Source: Drosophila pseudoobscura (taxonomy: Eukaryota; Arthropoda; Insecta; Diptera; Drosophilidae). Taken from it: a stretch of DNA of 64,000 bases. The stretch's first letter is position 1. Each line of letters starts with the position of its first letter. Location of the stretch: NCBI RefSeq assembly GCF_009870125.1, contig NC_046680.1:16511501-16575500 (forward strand), read 5' to 3'. The notes under the pieces are model-generated. The model did no database searches. It saw only the letters and a program-made list of their open reading frames with translations, and was not told where the DNA came from. The position numbers and the translations under genes were made by a program. Positions 23,478 to 35,562 of the stretch are shown piece after piece.

Positions 23478-25076
23478 CTAATACAATCCACGCAGTATGT
23501 TGAAGTAATTGTAGGCCCCAAGTACAATCTACAAAAAGAGATACAGAGAAATGTAGGTCCTCATGGGCAATTGATGCAACGGCTACCTACGTCTAAAAAG
23601 GTTTTCAGATCCACTGGGAACATCAGGGCACGAATCCGCAACGGACTCTGGGCATGCATCATCATAAAGAGAATCGTTCGTTTCATTGGAGGGTCGTATT
23701 CATACCAGGGTGTTGAATAATAGGCGAAGCACAAATCATCATGCTGGAATTAAGACGAATTGTTGAAAAAAGTTCAGAAAGAATCCAAAAAAGGATTTCA
23801 AACTTATTAGTTAGCTTAATTAACAATGAAAATAAATCAATATATTTTACTCACGCATTCGCCAATTAGTGTTACATGCCAATAAGTCAAAAATAGAATC
23901 AATGTCGTGAGGGATATGTAACATAAAATTAAGAAGTACTCCATTTCGTTTGGCGTCTGCAAGGCCACAAAAGATAACCGTAAAACAACATAAACAGCCG
24001 CTTCCACTATACTTACGCCTACAATAAGGGCATATAGCTCAAAACAGATCGAAATGGCGAAGAAAATGAAGTCTATCAAGACAGGCAAACAGATTAGTTG
24101 CTCCAACTCCTTGACAAATCTCCGGATCTTCAGGTGCTCTTTCACGAACTCTTTTATGAGCCGCATTCGCCAACGGTTCAGCTGAGCGGGTGTCAGGCGA
24201 TCCAGGTCTAAGAGCGGATTGAAGCGCGTGATCTGCCATGGAGATTCGGGAAAGAACCACAGGGACTGGGGCAGAATGTAAGGAAGTACTCACTTCCATC
24301 TCCGTCACCCGCTTTTTGAGTATAAGCAGCTTCAGGTGCACGTACTTAATGAGGCACACGATGAAAGAATTCCACAGGGGAATAGTGTTGATTCCCAGCC
24401 CAAGAGCGTACCAGGCGCCAAATAAGCCGAACACAAAGTTGTTGTACACATCTCCGAAAGGATAGACCTTTAATAGGAAGATGTACTGTTGTTCATCCCG
24501 GCGTTCGGTTATGTTGAATACGGATAGAGTGAGTAAAACCGTTCGGTATAAGGAGTCCGTGAACGCGATGATCCCCGTCAATAGCGCAGGATACCATAAC
24601 ATCCAAGTGGCCATCCGAATATATTTCTGAGTTGACAACATAAGCACCAATTCCTGATCATCTGCCTCCTTCATTAGCTTTTGTATATCCTCATGGATCG
24701 CACGAACCATGCCTATCACTCCTGCAGAAATTTATGAATATCTTTTAGCTCTGGAACTCGAATAGTAATACTCACGCTTCCTCTGCACAAATGAATTCAG
24801 TGCAGAAATTGACAGAGAAATGTACATGATGGTCGTGGCCCAGCACAACACTCCATCGTTGGGGTTCTCGAAGCCTTGAAAGACGCGTGCCAGCATAGTA
24901 ACAGTGCTCACCCAGATGGAGACCATGAAGATGATGCAGCGTACCAACGATAGCAAAGGCCAGCGCTGGTATTTTTCAGCTACGTAACCATACATTCTAA
25001 TGCCCCGTAGATGGAGGCCAAGGATGTGGCTTTTAAAGATCGCGCGCGGCAGAAGCAGTTCCTTAACTCTGAACAT
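23478..25076 (-). CDS. Odorant receptor, second (diverged) Or56a copy
   Basis: Six exons: 24776-25076, 24294-24721, 24017-24232, 23855-23956, 23591-23743 and 23478-23528 (TAG). All junctions are GT/AG, and the introns fall at the same codon positions as in the neighbour at 25.9-27.4 kb. The 416-residue product is an insect 7-TM odorant receptor: it starts MFRVKELLLPRAIF, has hydrophobic spans in exons 1-4, and ends TFLDIVLGAYNYFNILRGLY, the usual OR C-terminal signature. It keeps Or56a marks such as YGYVA, MLARVFQG and WYALGLG. It differs strongly elsewhere: ITERRDEQQYIFLLKVYPFG replaces the receptor's usual VPAVRRGEE... region, and exon 4 matches its neighbour at only 15 of 34 residues by eye. 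Every exon is open, so it is likely functional with a changed ligand range; it would need Orco as partner. Identity as an Or56a paralogue is firm, ligand unknown. Confidence 0.9.
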
Positions 25077-25861
25077 TTTGATTTGAATAAAAAACGGCAC
25101 ACTTTTGCCTTCTATTCGGGCTGGATGGAAGAGCTAAACTGGCCAATTTGAAACGGCCAATATAATATATAACAGACAGGTGTTGGGGTTCTGCATAGTG
25201 GATGTGGCATCGACCGTGTGGTCGATGTGGACATTCGACGTGTCCTTTTCGCTCCCTGGCACCTTGCCGGAGTGGGCCAAATATGATTGGCCAATTTTTA
25301 ATTTGCAGGGCTAAATGCACCTGAAGAAGAGTGAGGTAGAGGGTGCTTATTACGTTTCAGATGTGTTCCACGTAGAGGAACAGCATTTTTGACCCTATAA
25401 AATGTATTTAATTCCATACATACTCATATGTACTATATGTATCTTGTATTCTTGATCAGCATTAACAGCCATTTCCTTTATCTAAGACTATAAGCCGTAG
25501 AGCAATCAAATAAGACGGACACTCACTCCAGAAACGAAACTTAAAGAACATTTATGTAACACAACACCACAATTAAAAAAAAAAAAAATCTTCATGTCAA
25601 ATTCGGCTTGGCTCGAAATTACTTTCCGAAGCATTGAAATTTATCGGAATCGGATTATCATAACGAAATACAGTTCCCATTAGAGCAGGAGATGCAGACT
25701 ATTTTCGGTTTATTTCTATTTAAGAATTCAAGCTTCTTATATTTAGTTATAACATACTAGGTAGGTAAGAAATACTGTAAATATATATGTGTACGAGTAA
25801 AATATATAGGTATTGTAGGGTGTGTCCAGCCTGTCGATGACCCGTGGAAACAGCTCTTCGT
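25077..25861. other. Spacer between the two Or56a copies
   Basis: 785 bases. It holds the upstream region of the diverged copy, including the shared block at 25173-25207, an A-run at 25576-25589 and the short 3' flank of the other copy. No further gene is seen. Confidence 0.7.
25173..25207 (-). promoter_or_regulatory. Shared 35-bp upstream block of the Or56a pair (diverged copy)
   Basis: Thirty of 35 bases match the block at 27540-27574, at a similar distance from the ATG (97 versus 117 bases). In gene orientation it reads CCACAT, then CTATGCAGAACC, then CACCTGTCTG, so it contains a CACCTG E-box. The rest of the upstream region is poorly conserved between the copies, which suggests a functional constraint or the transcription start region. 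Confidence 0.55.
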
Positions 25862-27423
25862 CTAATATATCTGCCTTAAGAGATTGGAGTAACTGTAGGC
25901 GGCTCGTACAATCTGCAAAGAGAGCTATATATAGAAATACCTACGTATTGAATACCAATACGAGTCCTCACGTCTAAAAAGGTCCCCAGATTCACTGGTA
26001 TCATGAGGGCACGAATTTGCAAAGGCCTCTGGGAATGAATCATCATAAATAGAATCATTCGCTGTGCAGAACGCTCAAACTCATACCAGGGTGTTGAATA
26101 ATAGGCAAAAGACAATTCATCATGCTGGAATATAACATCAGAAGACGCAAAGGACGATACAGGTTCTATAGTATGACTTACACATTCAGAAATCAGCGTA
26201 GCATGCCAATGATAGATCAACAGAATGGAAGCCATGACAAATATATAGATGCACATAAAAAAGTAATCCATTTTGGTGGGGGACTGAAAGGCCACAAAAG
26301 GTATTGTTCTGAGTAACCCCACTCCTTCCATACTTACGCCAACACCCAAGGCGAAAAAGAGAAAGCATATAAGAATGGAGAAGATGATGAAGTCTATCAT
26401 AACAGGCACGCAGATAAGCAGCTCTAGCTCCTTAACAAACCTTCGGATCTTCAGATGATCCGTAACGAACTTTGTAAATAGCCGGATTCGCCAGCGGTTC
26501 AGCTGAGCGGGTGTCAGGCGATCCAGGTCTAGGAACGGATTGTGGCGCATGATCTGCAATTAACAATAAGGAATGCAAAAGGACTGAAGCTGAATCTAAG
26601 GAGCTCTCACATCCATCTCAGGCACCCGCTTGTTCAGTATCATCAGCTTCAGGTGCACGTACTTCATGAGGCACATGATGAAGGTGTGCCACAGAGGAAT
26701 AGTTGTGACCCCCAATCCGAGAGCGTACCAGGGGCCCAGAAAGCCGACCACAAAGTTGTCGTAAAGCTCGCCAAAGGGAAAAAGCCTAAAAAGCAACAGG
26801 GGTCTTTCCTCTCCGCGGCGCACGGCGGGCAAGTTAAACACGGTTTGCGGCATAAAGAGTGTCCGATAGATGCAGTCCGACAGGGCCATTAGCCCAGCTC
26901 CTAATGAGGAAACCCACAAAATTAAAGTGATCGTCCTAGTGTATTTCTGGGTAGACAACACAAGATCCAGCTCCTGATCATCCGCCTCCTTCATAAGCTT
27001 CTGCATATCCTCATGGACCTCGCGCAACATAGAAACCACTCCTAAGGGAAATTCCGATTGAAAAATGCTCAGAAAACAATACAATTATTTGAAAGCGTTG
27101 AAACTCAATAAAAGCCACTTACGCTCCCTCCGCACGATGGCGTTCATGGTGGCAATAGACACGGTAAAGTACTGTAAGGCTGTGGCGCAGGTAGTGGCTC
27201 CATCGTTTAGCCTTTCGTAGCCTTGAAAGACGCGTGCCAGCATCAGGACGCAGCTCATCCAGATAGAGGCCGTGAAAAGGATGCAGCGCGCCTGTGACAG
27301 CCAGGGCCTCCGCTGGTACTTGGAGGCCACGTAGCCGTACAACCGAAAGCACCGCAGATGAAGGCGAAGCATGGGGTTTTCGAAGATCCCGCGCGGCAGA
27401 AGCAGCTCCTTAACTCTGAACAT
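25862..27423 (-). CDS. Or56a: Odorant receptor 56a (conserved copy)
   Basis: Six exons: 27123-27423, 26611-27041, 26338-26553, 26182-26283, 25972-26124 and 25862-25912 (TAG). The introns are 81, 57, 54, 57 and 59 bases, all GT/AG. The 417-residue product is very near the length I recall for D. melanogaster Or56a. Matching stretches include LYGYVASK, MLARVFQGYERLNDGAT, VFNLPAVRRGEE, LFPFGELYDNFVVG, GPWYALGLG, IPLWHTF, KMDYFFM and YHWHATLI. Hydrophobic segments fall near residues 45-64, 75-92, 135-155, 190-230 (two), 290-316 and 321-348, with the OR C-terminal signature at 395-417. In D. melanogaster this receptor, with Orco, gives selective geosmin detection and avoidance. This copy is the better match and is the likely positional and functional orthologue. 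The start was chosen because MFRVKELLLP opens both copies. Confidence 0.95.
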
Positions 27424-27539
27424 TATGACTGGACTGACCAACGGCACACTTTCGCCTTTTACTCGGGCTCGCTGGACGTTCGAATCGGACCCTTTTTGCC
27501 ATATACAATCGTATGTGTAAATAATTGTCAAATAATTGT

Positions 27540-27574
27540 CAGACAGGTGACGCGGTTCTGCATAGAGTATGTGG
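27540..27574 (-). promoter_or_regulatory. Or56a: Shared 35-bp upstream block of the Or56a pair (conserved copy)
   Basis: Counterpart of 25173-25207, 117 bases upstream of the ATG. It has the same CTATGCAGAACC and CACCTGTCTG parts in gene orientation. Both blocks are followed on the gene side by a TATA-like AT stretch (TTGTATATGG here, TTATATATTA in the other copy). Confidence 0.55.
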
Positions 27575-29237
27575 TCCGCGTCCTTCTGTTCACCACTTTG
27601 AATTTGATTCGCATGTTACGCTCCCAGCAAACTTTGCCCAGAACATCGATGTCAACAGTGTTTAAACAAACCGAGTTACGTGTGAGGGACATTTGCTAGT
27701 GAATTGAAACTTTTCAGCACTTGTTCCGTGCAGTTTCTATTTTAGAGTGGGGTAGTGGAATAGGAACAAGGAGGGGGCTGTGATAAAGAGAATTTTTAAT
27801 TTTTTCTCACCTTATTACCAGCACAGTTCGGAGGAACAATATTGCCAAGGTTCCCAGGACTCTGGTTTGGTTCTTTTCGCACTTACATACGTCTTCTAGC
27901 CAGGGACCGTAATCATTTTAAGTTATATAATAAAAATTACTTGGGAAAGATTATATTTCAGTTTTTTACGTTTTTCTTCACTGATAATCATTATTTTTGA
28001 GTAATTTGATAAAACTTAGCCTTCATCATTATTTACAAAAAGTGTTAGTGGCAAATGTCATTGAATGATGGGAAATAGCTGAAATCTAGTTACCGTTAGC
28101 CGGGACCTTCATATGCAGGAGCTGAGTTGAGTAATTCACCAATAGATAGATGTATGGCTGTAGCAAACTGGCTGGATATTGTATCTGTGGGGTTAAATTT
28201 GCATTTAATATCCTAGTGTGAATAATTTACAAATGCAATAAACGTAAATGCGTTGGAGGAAACGCACTCAGACATGGCTGGCTGTGTGACACCCATCCCA
28301 GTCCAGCCACCGCATGGATCCCACATGAAAATGCTGCAGACGCTCTCTGCGCCTCCGGCAGTGAGAGCAGGGTACGCATATTTGTATGGTTCATGTTTGA
28401 AATTGTCTGTTCTGTTCTGTCCTGTTCAGATATGTTTGTACTCGTATTTGTGTTTGCAAATGTGTGAATGCATTCGCATTCCCATTTGCCTTCTATACTG
28501 CGTCGCATCTCTTCTGTCTATATGTAGCGTGAAATTCGCTGTGGGCAATAAGCCTGTAAGGATATTGAAAGTCACTCGTTTCTAATGTTTACTTATGCAT
28601 TTGTTTCATGCTTGCCACATACAAGTACAATACTGTACAAGTGCATAGGGAAGGGTCGCCTTTCACGCTACATTTACTGCTGGCAGTTGGTAGTGCTTCT
28701 CCTAGGATACCACAGTAATCGGATATTAGCTCGCTTTACTTATTGTTATGGCATCTTTATTGGTAGTCAAAATTGCATGCGCTGCAGCGCCTGAGTTTGT
28801 GGTATATGTATGTACATTCAACTTTAACGGTGCTGTAACCTCGGTAAGGATGTTCATTCCGTTCATAAGTATGTGACACATACGGGTGGACACAGGGATA
28901 TTTGTCTAAAGTCATGAAAAACCAGAAGATGGAATGCAAATGTAATGGGATCTGTTTAGGTTTCTAATGCTTACATGCCAGGCTTTCTCACAAGAAAACA
29001 CTTGTTCAATTTGAAATACTAGAAATGTTTAAAAAAGAGTTTTGAAAGTGGTGAGAAGCGTCACTCCCATTTCATTGCACATATATGTACATAGGGCAGA
29101 CGGCTATCGCTTTCATCACTGAAGGCCTCTTGATATAAATTAATGGATTTTTTCGAGTGATGTCCTTAGCAAAATAGCCACCATACCATAGCAGAAAGAG
29201 GAAAAGTCAAATAAGAAGCAATTCAGATCTCTGCAGA

Positions 29238-29430
29238 TTTAGCAGCGAGCTAACAGAGAAGGAACGTATTGTCTAGTGTCGTTACAGAGGCATGTTAATT
29301 AAGCAGCAATATAACAGAGAACGGTCATAACAGAGAAAAAACCAGTTTGCCAGAGCACTGCAGTGTCGGTACAGAGGCATGTTAATAAGGCAGCGAGATA
29401 ACAGCGAAAGAAGAATAAAGTGAGCTAACA
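29238..29430. repeat. Imperfect repeats of an unidentified element
   Basis: A block running AGTGTCG, TACAGAGGCATGTTAAT, AGCAG, ATAACAG occurs at 29275 and again 87 bases later at 29362, with partial copies (GCGAGCTAACAGAG, CATAACAGAG, GAGCTAACAG) around them. The purine-rich GAGCGAGAGAAGATG-type sequence continues to about 29.6 kb. It could be a small satellite or a transposon fragment; I do not recognise the family. Confidence 0.6.
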
Positions 29431-32400
29431 GTGCGTGAGATACGCTGTTCTTCTGCTCTCATCACCTCTTTGAGCGAGAGAAGATGCTGCCCTCTTATCA
29501 CAGCTTCCGTGACGTGATTTCCCCTACACATCCATACATACTTTTGATCTCGTTCTTATCTTGGGAGAGATAAGACGAGCGCAGAAACGAAGGCCAAAGA
29601 TTTTAAGCGATTTTATTTCTATTTTAACTAAATTGAACTAGAATTTAGCTTTGAAGCTAATTTTGATCAGCAAGCAACCACAAATGGATTCAAATCTTAT
29701 CATTATTCTCCTGTAAACTTCCAGATATGCATATTTTTTGTCTATCGGTGTCGTTAAAGCAATGAAATATCGTTACACTTAACCTTAAATCAAGTGTTTC
29801 AAAAGTTCATAAACTTAAAGGCAGCTGTGGAAGAAAGAGAGTGGGTGGAGGGTCTTGGGTGTTGGGCGCCAACCAGCCACTAAATTGTTTACACGCAATT
29901 TCATGAAAACAATAAATCATGCTGTAGAATCGGCACAACAAAGGCGGCGACAATGTCTGCGTCCGCCACCGTCTCCGACTTGACGTCAAGTTGACATTTT
30001 GGTGAAAATCAAATCAAAAGCATTTTTCCGCACAGCGGAAGTGGCGCAAGTGGCAGTCGTGCTCGGGCTCAAGTCAAACTTGGCAAACATACATTTATAA
30101 CAAGGGGAACATTTAGAGCATATACTATACTATAAGGCCTCTACATACTCCTTATATATGTATGCCTGTATGTACATATGTACATATGGGGTGGCAATAA
30201 GCTTGACGGCCAGAGTCATCAATCGTGCCGCTAAGGCAGGAGAGCCAGCACCAGTTCGCGCTCCACCTCCAGCGTCAGTATTTTATTTAATTTATAAGTA
30301 TAACATTTAATATTAATTATACGCCATGTAAGCTCATTGCGCATAGCGCTGAAAAGCCAAGCCCTTAAATATGTACGAGTATGAATGGATGGACGAAAGA
30401 ATGAATGGGATTGGGGCGTGTGTGTGGTGATACGGCTTTTCATTTCACTCATTAACTATGGATGTTTGTTGGCCCAGCAATGGCCACAATGGTCAACAGC
30501 AACGAATTCAGCAACGAACAGGAACAAGAGTGGGAGCTGGAGCGGGAAAGATTGCCGCGTATTCTTTACCAATGCGCAAGAACAAAAAATTTGTGTATAC
30601 AGCAGGGATGCCTTAACTGTTTCTGCGATAGGCAGACCACTGCTTACTCTGCACGAATGCCTGCAAAATTATACAACAAGTCCAGAAAACTATTGAATTC
30701 ACTATTGAATATCTGCTTTGGATGAACATATACGTTGCATGGAGTCTTAAGAAGTCCTTAGGCACGACTTTCGGTGTAGAGAAAAAGCGCGAGCCGACCA
30801 AGGAAAACTCCACACTGCTTAAATTGTGGTTCCCTCCACAGCGAGTTCTTATTTGCATTAAGAAATTATAATTATGGCAGCTGCCCTCCCGTTCCCTTCT
30901 TGTCCACTCCACCGCATATTTTTTCCGCTTTTGGGGTTACTTTTGCCCTTTGCCGTGGCGGCTGCCCTGCGTGGGGTGCACACTTTTTTAATTGAAAAGT
31001 GCAAAATAATGTTAAAGAAAAGTAAAAAGTAGTCGTGGCGAAAAGTGTTCACGAAGTATCCCTGTCCCTGTCCTGTGCCAGTGCCCGTTCCCGCTCTGAA
31101 TCCCATTCTATTTACCATTCCGAGCCCCGAGAGGCACGCAAAGTCTGTTTGTTTGTAGCGAGTATTCTGTGTGCTGTGTGGACCAGAAATGAATGCAGTT
31201 TTCCGTTCCACTCCAGGTTCTTTTCTTCCTGATTATTCCAGTGCGCCAAAGGGTTCAGAGCAGAGCTGGTCTGGTTGGAAGGCAGGGATGGGTTGCATGT
31301 CCTGCTTGGAGAGCTGTGTGGCATAAATTGTGGCTAGGACTGAGTATGAGGGCAGCAACTGGCTGTTGCCTAGCAGCTGGATTACTAAGAGGTTAGGGAG
31401 CCGCTGGCCGGATGGCAGGGGAACTTGACTTGAAGTATCCTGCTTAAGGGTGGATTATTTGTAAGGCCTATTTCGTAATCTTACAGTTTTCAATTTGGGC
31501 AGAGCTAGTTTAAGTTTTAAAAAATTTAAATTCATTTTGTAACATTCTATCTCTGTAAGCCTTGAATGTGGATTAACTAGATCACGCTTTCAGCAATCTT
31601 CAAATAACTTTCCAAAGGCAATCGGCGGCAATATCTAATTGGCAGGCCAAGAATCAACACTTTGGGGAGCTTCCACAACAAGCGCTAAGTAGCTGAAGGC
31701 CAGCTTTCATTTCCGATAATTGCGTCAGCTACTACGATTGCTCCTCACCTCAAATGCATAGCATTTGCGCTACTTATGCTATCTCTGTCGGTCGGTTCTG
31801 ACCGAAACTTGGCCCAGACTCTCCCATCTACCATCTCCATCAGCAGCAGCAGCACACTGCCGGCGAAGTCGAAATGAAGCATGTAATTCGTCAAGTAATT
31901 CCCCATTGATGACGCAAAGATTACGAGAAACGCTCTAAGCCAGAGTCAGCAACTCTACGCAGCGCGAACAACAAGGAAGCGCAACTCCAGCTCTAGATTG
32001 AGACCCCACTCTATCTTCATCTCCAAATGCAACTCTTACTCCAGCCAATGTGAAATGGGCTACAAAAGAGCACCCTGTGAGGGTCGGAACGAAATTGCAT
32101 CTTGGCTCATCTCAGTTGGCGCCCCGAGGAGCTAATTGTGTGCGCAATTGATGCCATGCCGATCGTGGCGCAACACTGGAGCTGGGAAGCTGCAGCAATT
32201 GGAGCTCGGTTAGCTCGTGTGTGGCGCCAGCTCCTTAGTCGCTTTGGTTCGCAAATTGGCCTACAAACTTGTCACCATTTATCTCACTCAGTGTCAAAAG
32301 CATCACCGAGATCCAGTGGATGGGTGGATGGGCGCCACATACGCAAACTTACTTGGGCGCGTGTCTGGGGCATCAAAAAGTTTTTCGAGTCTGCCATAAA

Positions 32401-32815
32401 ATGCGTGTCGAGAACACAAAATGACACTTAAGAGGCATGGCCAGGGTCTGGTTTTGGGTTTGAGGTAGGAACAGGGCCGTGACAACATTGAATATGCCAA
32501 GGCAAACACTCGGCACTCACACACTCAATCAGGTATCATTTAGGAGGCAACCATCAATCTTGCCTTCATCTCATCCTCATACTCATTGACTATATCTGCA
32601 GTGACATCCCCGTCTGTGCCAGCGTAGGCAAATGTATTTGGCCATGTTTGCCATTGTTTGGCCCCCCACAATAACAATCGATGTCATCGACAGGCAGGGA
32701 GCTGGAACAGTCCAAGGGAATCCCACTCTCGTGTTGCATACTTTCGGGCTGACATAGAAACAATCTTATGCCAGTGAAACCGATGATAGCGATGATGATG
32801 GGTCGGAATGGAACA

Positions 32816-32827
32816 GGGGGGGGGGGG
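32816..32827. repeat. G12 homopolymer
   Basis: Twelve consecutive G residues, unusual in this genome and prone to sequencing length error. Confidence 0.9.
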
Positions 32828-32865
32828 ATGGAGGCTTTAAGAAAAATGAAAGTATTCTTCTAGAC

Positions 32866-32904
32866 TATATAAACAGGACATGATGTTTGGCATGCCCATC
32901 AATC
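32866..32904 (+). promoter_or_regulatory. Orphan TATA plus initiator-like promoter
   Basis: TATATAAA (32866-32873) is followed about 33 bases later by an initiator-like TCAATC (32899-32904), the normal TATA-to-Inr distance. A CAAC-rich stretch and an ATG at 32960 follow, opening only a 16-codon frame (MLHLINLLRENCIIESI-type, 17 residues). No gene is recognised downstream, so this may be a chance match, a noncoding-RNA promoter or the leftover of a lost gene. Confidence 0.3.
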
Positions 32905-33756
32905 TGTCACTTGCATCTACGAATCCTTGGAAAAAATACAAACAACAATCTCGATCAAATATGCTGCATTTAATCAACTTACTAAGGGAAAACTGCATAA
33001 TTGAAAGTATATAGACAACGCATAGCCTTCATCCCTGTTCTTACGATATACTTATTTCCCCGTTTGAATCCTATCCAAGTATGCAGCAAAACGAGCATTT
33101 TTGATTGGGTGCAATGCCTTTTGGCTGTGGACACTTGAGGATGGGTCACGTGTAAGGCTTCCAGCTATTTGTGGGTGCTTTGACGCCCCAGTCATAGCAC
33201 AGTTAGAATTGCTGGCATTGCCATTACCATTGCCATTGTCGGGACTCTCTTCTACCGCATCCTTTCGCTTCGGCACGCGCTTTTGTGCGAAAATATGCAA
33301 TTGAAATGTTAAATAAATAAAGGCGTAAATACTTGAAGGCCCTTCTACTACCCTTCTACTATCAGAAGTGAGCACATTCAAATGCTGCTGGAGTTCACAG
33401 ATACAGATGCATATAGAGAAGTAAGAGTACATAAGGGGAGCAGAACAACCCGTTATGCATTCCATAACTCCAGTCGCATAGTCCCGGCTCGTCCCCGTCC
33501 ACGGCAGACGTTGACGATGAAATGAATGAATGAAAATATGCAAGCAACGTGATTCCGTGGCAGCTCCAGGTCCCGTTTCACCTCCTGCCAACTCGCAATA
33601 GCTCCCACTTCCGACCCTGACTCTGGCGCCATATTGTTTGTGCGCCATTGGGAAACGTAACCGTTAGCATTGCCACCATCGTCATCGTCATTGCCATCAG
33701 CGTCCCTTACCTTCTTCACTGTGTTACCTGTTCTGGGACCATACTAACATCAGCAT

Positions 33757-33779
33757 CAACAGCAACAGCAACAGCAACA
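33757..33779. repeat. CAACAG short repeat
   Basis: About four copies of CAACAG. Confidence 0.85.
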
Positions 33780-35562
33780 TTCGCTGCTGGTATTTTCTGT
33801 CGAGTTCAGCGTAAATTCATTCATTTCCACTTGAATTTACAATTATGCGAAACTGTTGTTGAATGGGTTTTGACTTCGTTTGCGTGGAGTTGGGTTCTGG
33901 TGTTGGGCTGACGCTGATGCTGCTGCTGATGTTGCTGATCGGGGAATGGATGGGATTCGGTGGGGTTGCATTTCCTTATAGTCGCTGCCATGGTTGGTGG
34001 CTGGGGTTCGGTTTGGTTTTGGCTCATACATATTTCCTGTTTTTGCCATTGGCAGCAGCAGGGGCATCAGTAACTTGGCTTTTGCTTTTCATAAACTGCG
34101 GTTTGTTTGGAGCAGGTGCTCCACTCAACAGCAGGGAAAATCTTGTTGCCGGGCTACGTGTTTTACAGCGATTGTGTTTGCCAAAAGCTATAGCAATGTA
34201 ATTAAGTTTATGACTTTGGGTGTGACTATGGAAAACTATAATGTGCTAGATGTACAGAGGGAAAGTTATATGGTGTGTTTGGTTGAGCAGTTCCATGGAT
34301 TTTAGTTAAAGAAGTGGCAGACATCTAAGGATTAAAGCTGAGTTTCAGTTCAATCTAATAATAGTATTCACCACATCTGCCTCATTCAGATGGTTTTCAT
34401 CGGTTCGCGAGAGCTCTTATCCCTGTCAAGAGTAACTTTCAAGCAGAACTGTCACCAACTTCAGCTCACTTGGGCTGGCAACCAGTGCAATTCAATGTCA
34501 TATCCTTGAAAAGGAAAGCCCCGGGCCCATAACAAAGCGGCAGAGTAAAGTTCTGTTATTGAAAGTTCATCGATGAATGCGAATGGAAACTTATTCTCCC
34601 CCTGGAAAACGTCGTCTATGCAGCTGTCGCTGCACCCCCTCCCGACGACCTGTCTGCACTGCCCTGCTGGCTTTTAGACTCCCCTTTGCTTTTTCTACTT
34701 TTCAGCTCCTTTTGTGCAGCAGCCCGACTTGACCTCCGGCCGGATGGCGGAACAGGGAAAGGGCTGTCTACTAATTTCCTCAACCAGGCCTGTTTGACTG
34801 TCCAGACGCCGACAGGGGCGTACACTGGAGCCGGCAGTACCCCCTCCCTTGTGCTTAGCCAACATTTGTATGAGGCCAATGCGTTGGGGTCGCTGTTTGC
34901 ATTTTTATTTGTATTTCATTTTCAATTGACTGGCAGAACGGCGCCGAGAACGAAGAACCTCACCTGGATTCTGTGGGGCACCTGGGCAACCCTATCCCTA
35001 TCCCCATCCTGGACTGGCCTATCCTACCCGGGGCCACCTGGAAGTTGAGTTTGCTTTTTGTGTACGAGCATTTCATCCATTCATCAGAGTTATTTACTTT
35101 TTAACGAGTTGATTTCATTCAATTTGTTTGCCCAGGTTTCAGTGGCTATTACCGGAGATGCCAAAAGGACGGAATGGCCAGGAAATAAAGTGGGAGTTTG
35201 AGTCGGAGTCGTAGTCGTGGTTCTCCCACAGAAAATTTTTCTTTAAGCTCCATCACAGTTTGCTTAAAGTCAGTTGTCCGACTCTGCCTTCTTTTCAATT
35301 ATCGGACGGTTTCATATGGGCAGTCGTCTTCCCAAGAGTTTTCCAATCTTGGGAGTTCTGTTTTTGCTTGCCCTTTTTTTGGTTCGTAGTTCGCCAACTT
35401 CTTACGCGGGGCTGCGCCTTTGGCGTTTCTCGGTTTCAATAAATATTTTCACAATGAAGAAATTAAAAATTCCTCGAAATAACAATATACACACATAACA
35501 AGACCCAAAAACGCCGTCTCTTTATATGAAAACTTGGTTTGTCTTCGATAAGAAAAACAACA

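Larger units (their letters stand above)
27575..35562. other. Intergenic between Or56a and the 36-38 kb OBP array
   Basis: About 8 kb with no recognisable gene. It holds the repeat patch at 29238-29430, palindromic TGTACATATGTACA near 30.17 kb, an orphan TATA/initiator at 32866, a G12 run (32816-32827) and CAACAG repeats (33757-33779). Open frames at 33052-33648 (minus) and 33863-34201 (plus) lack family resemblance and were not called. Confidence 0.5.

Noticed and set aside
25576-25589. A-run as a retroposed poly-A tail
   Set aside because: There are no target-site duplications and no adjacent processed gene. It is simply a homopolymer in the spacer between the receptors.
33052-33648. 198-codon minus-strand frame
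   Set aside because: It has no family resemblance and includes repeat-derived GNGNGNASNSN. No splice or promoter evidence supports it.
33863-34201. 112-codon plus-strand hydrophobic frame
   Set aside because: The hydrophobicity comes from CTG/TTG-rich, G/T-skewed DNA (LMLLLMLLI). It looks like a composition artefact.
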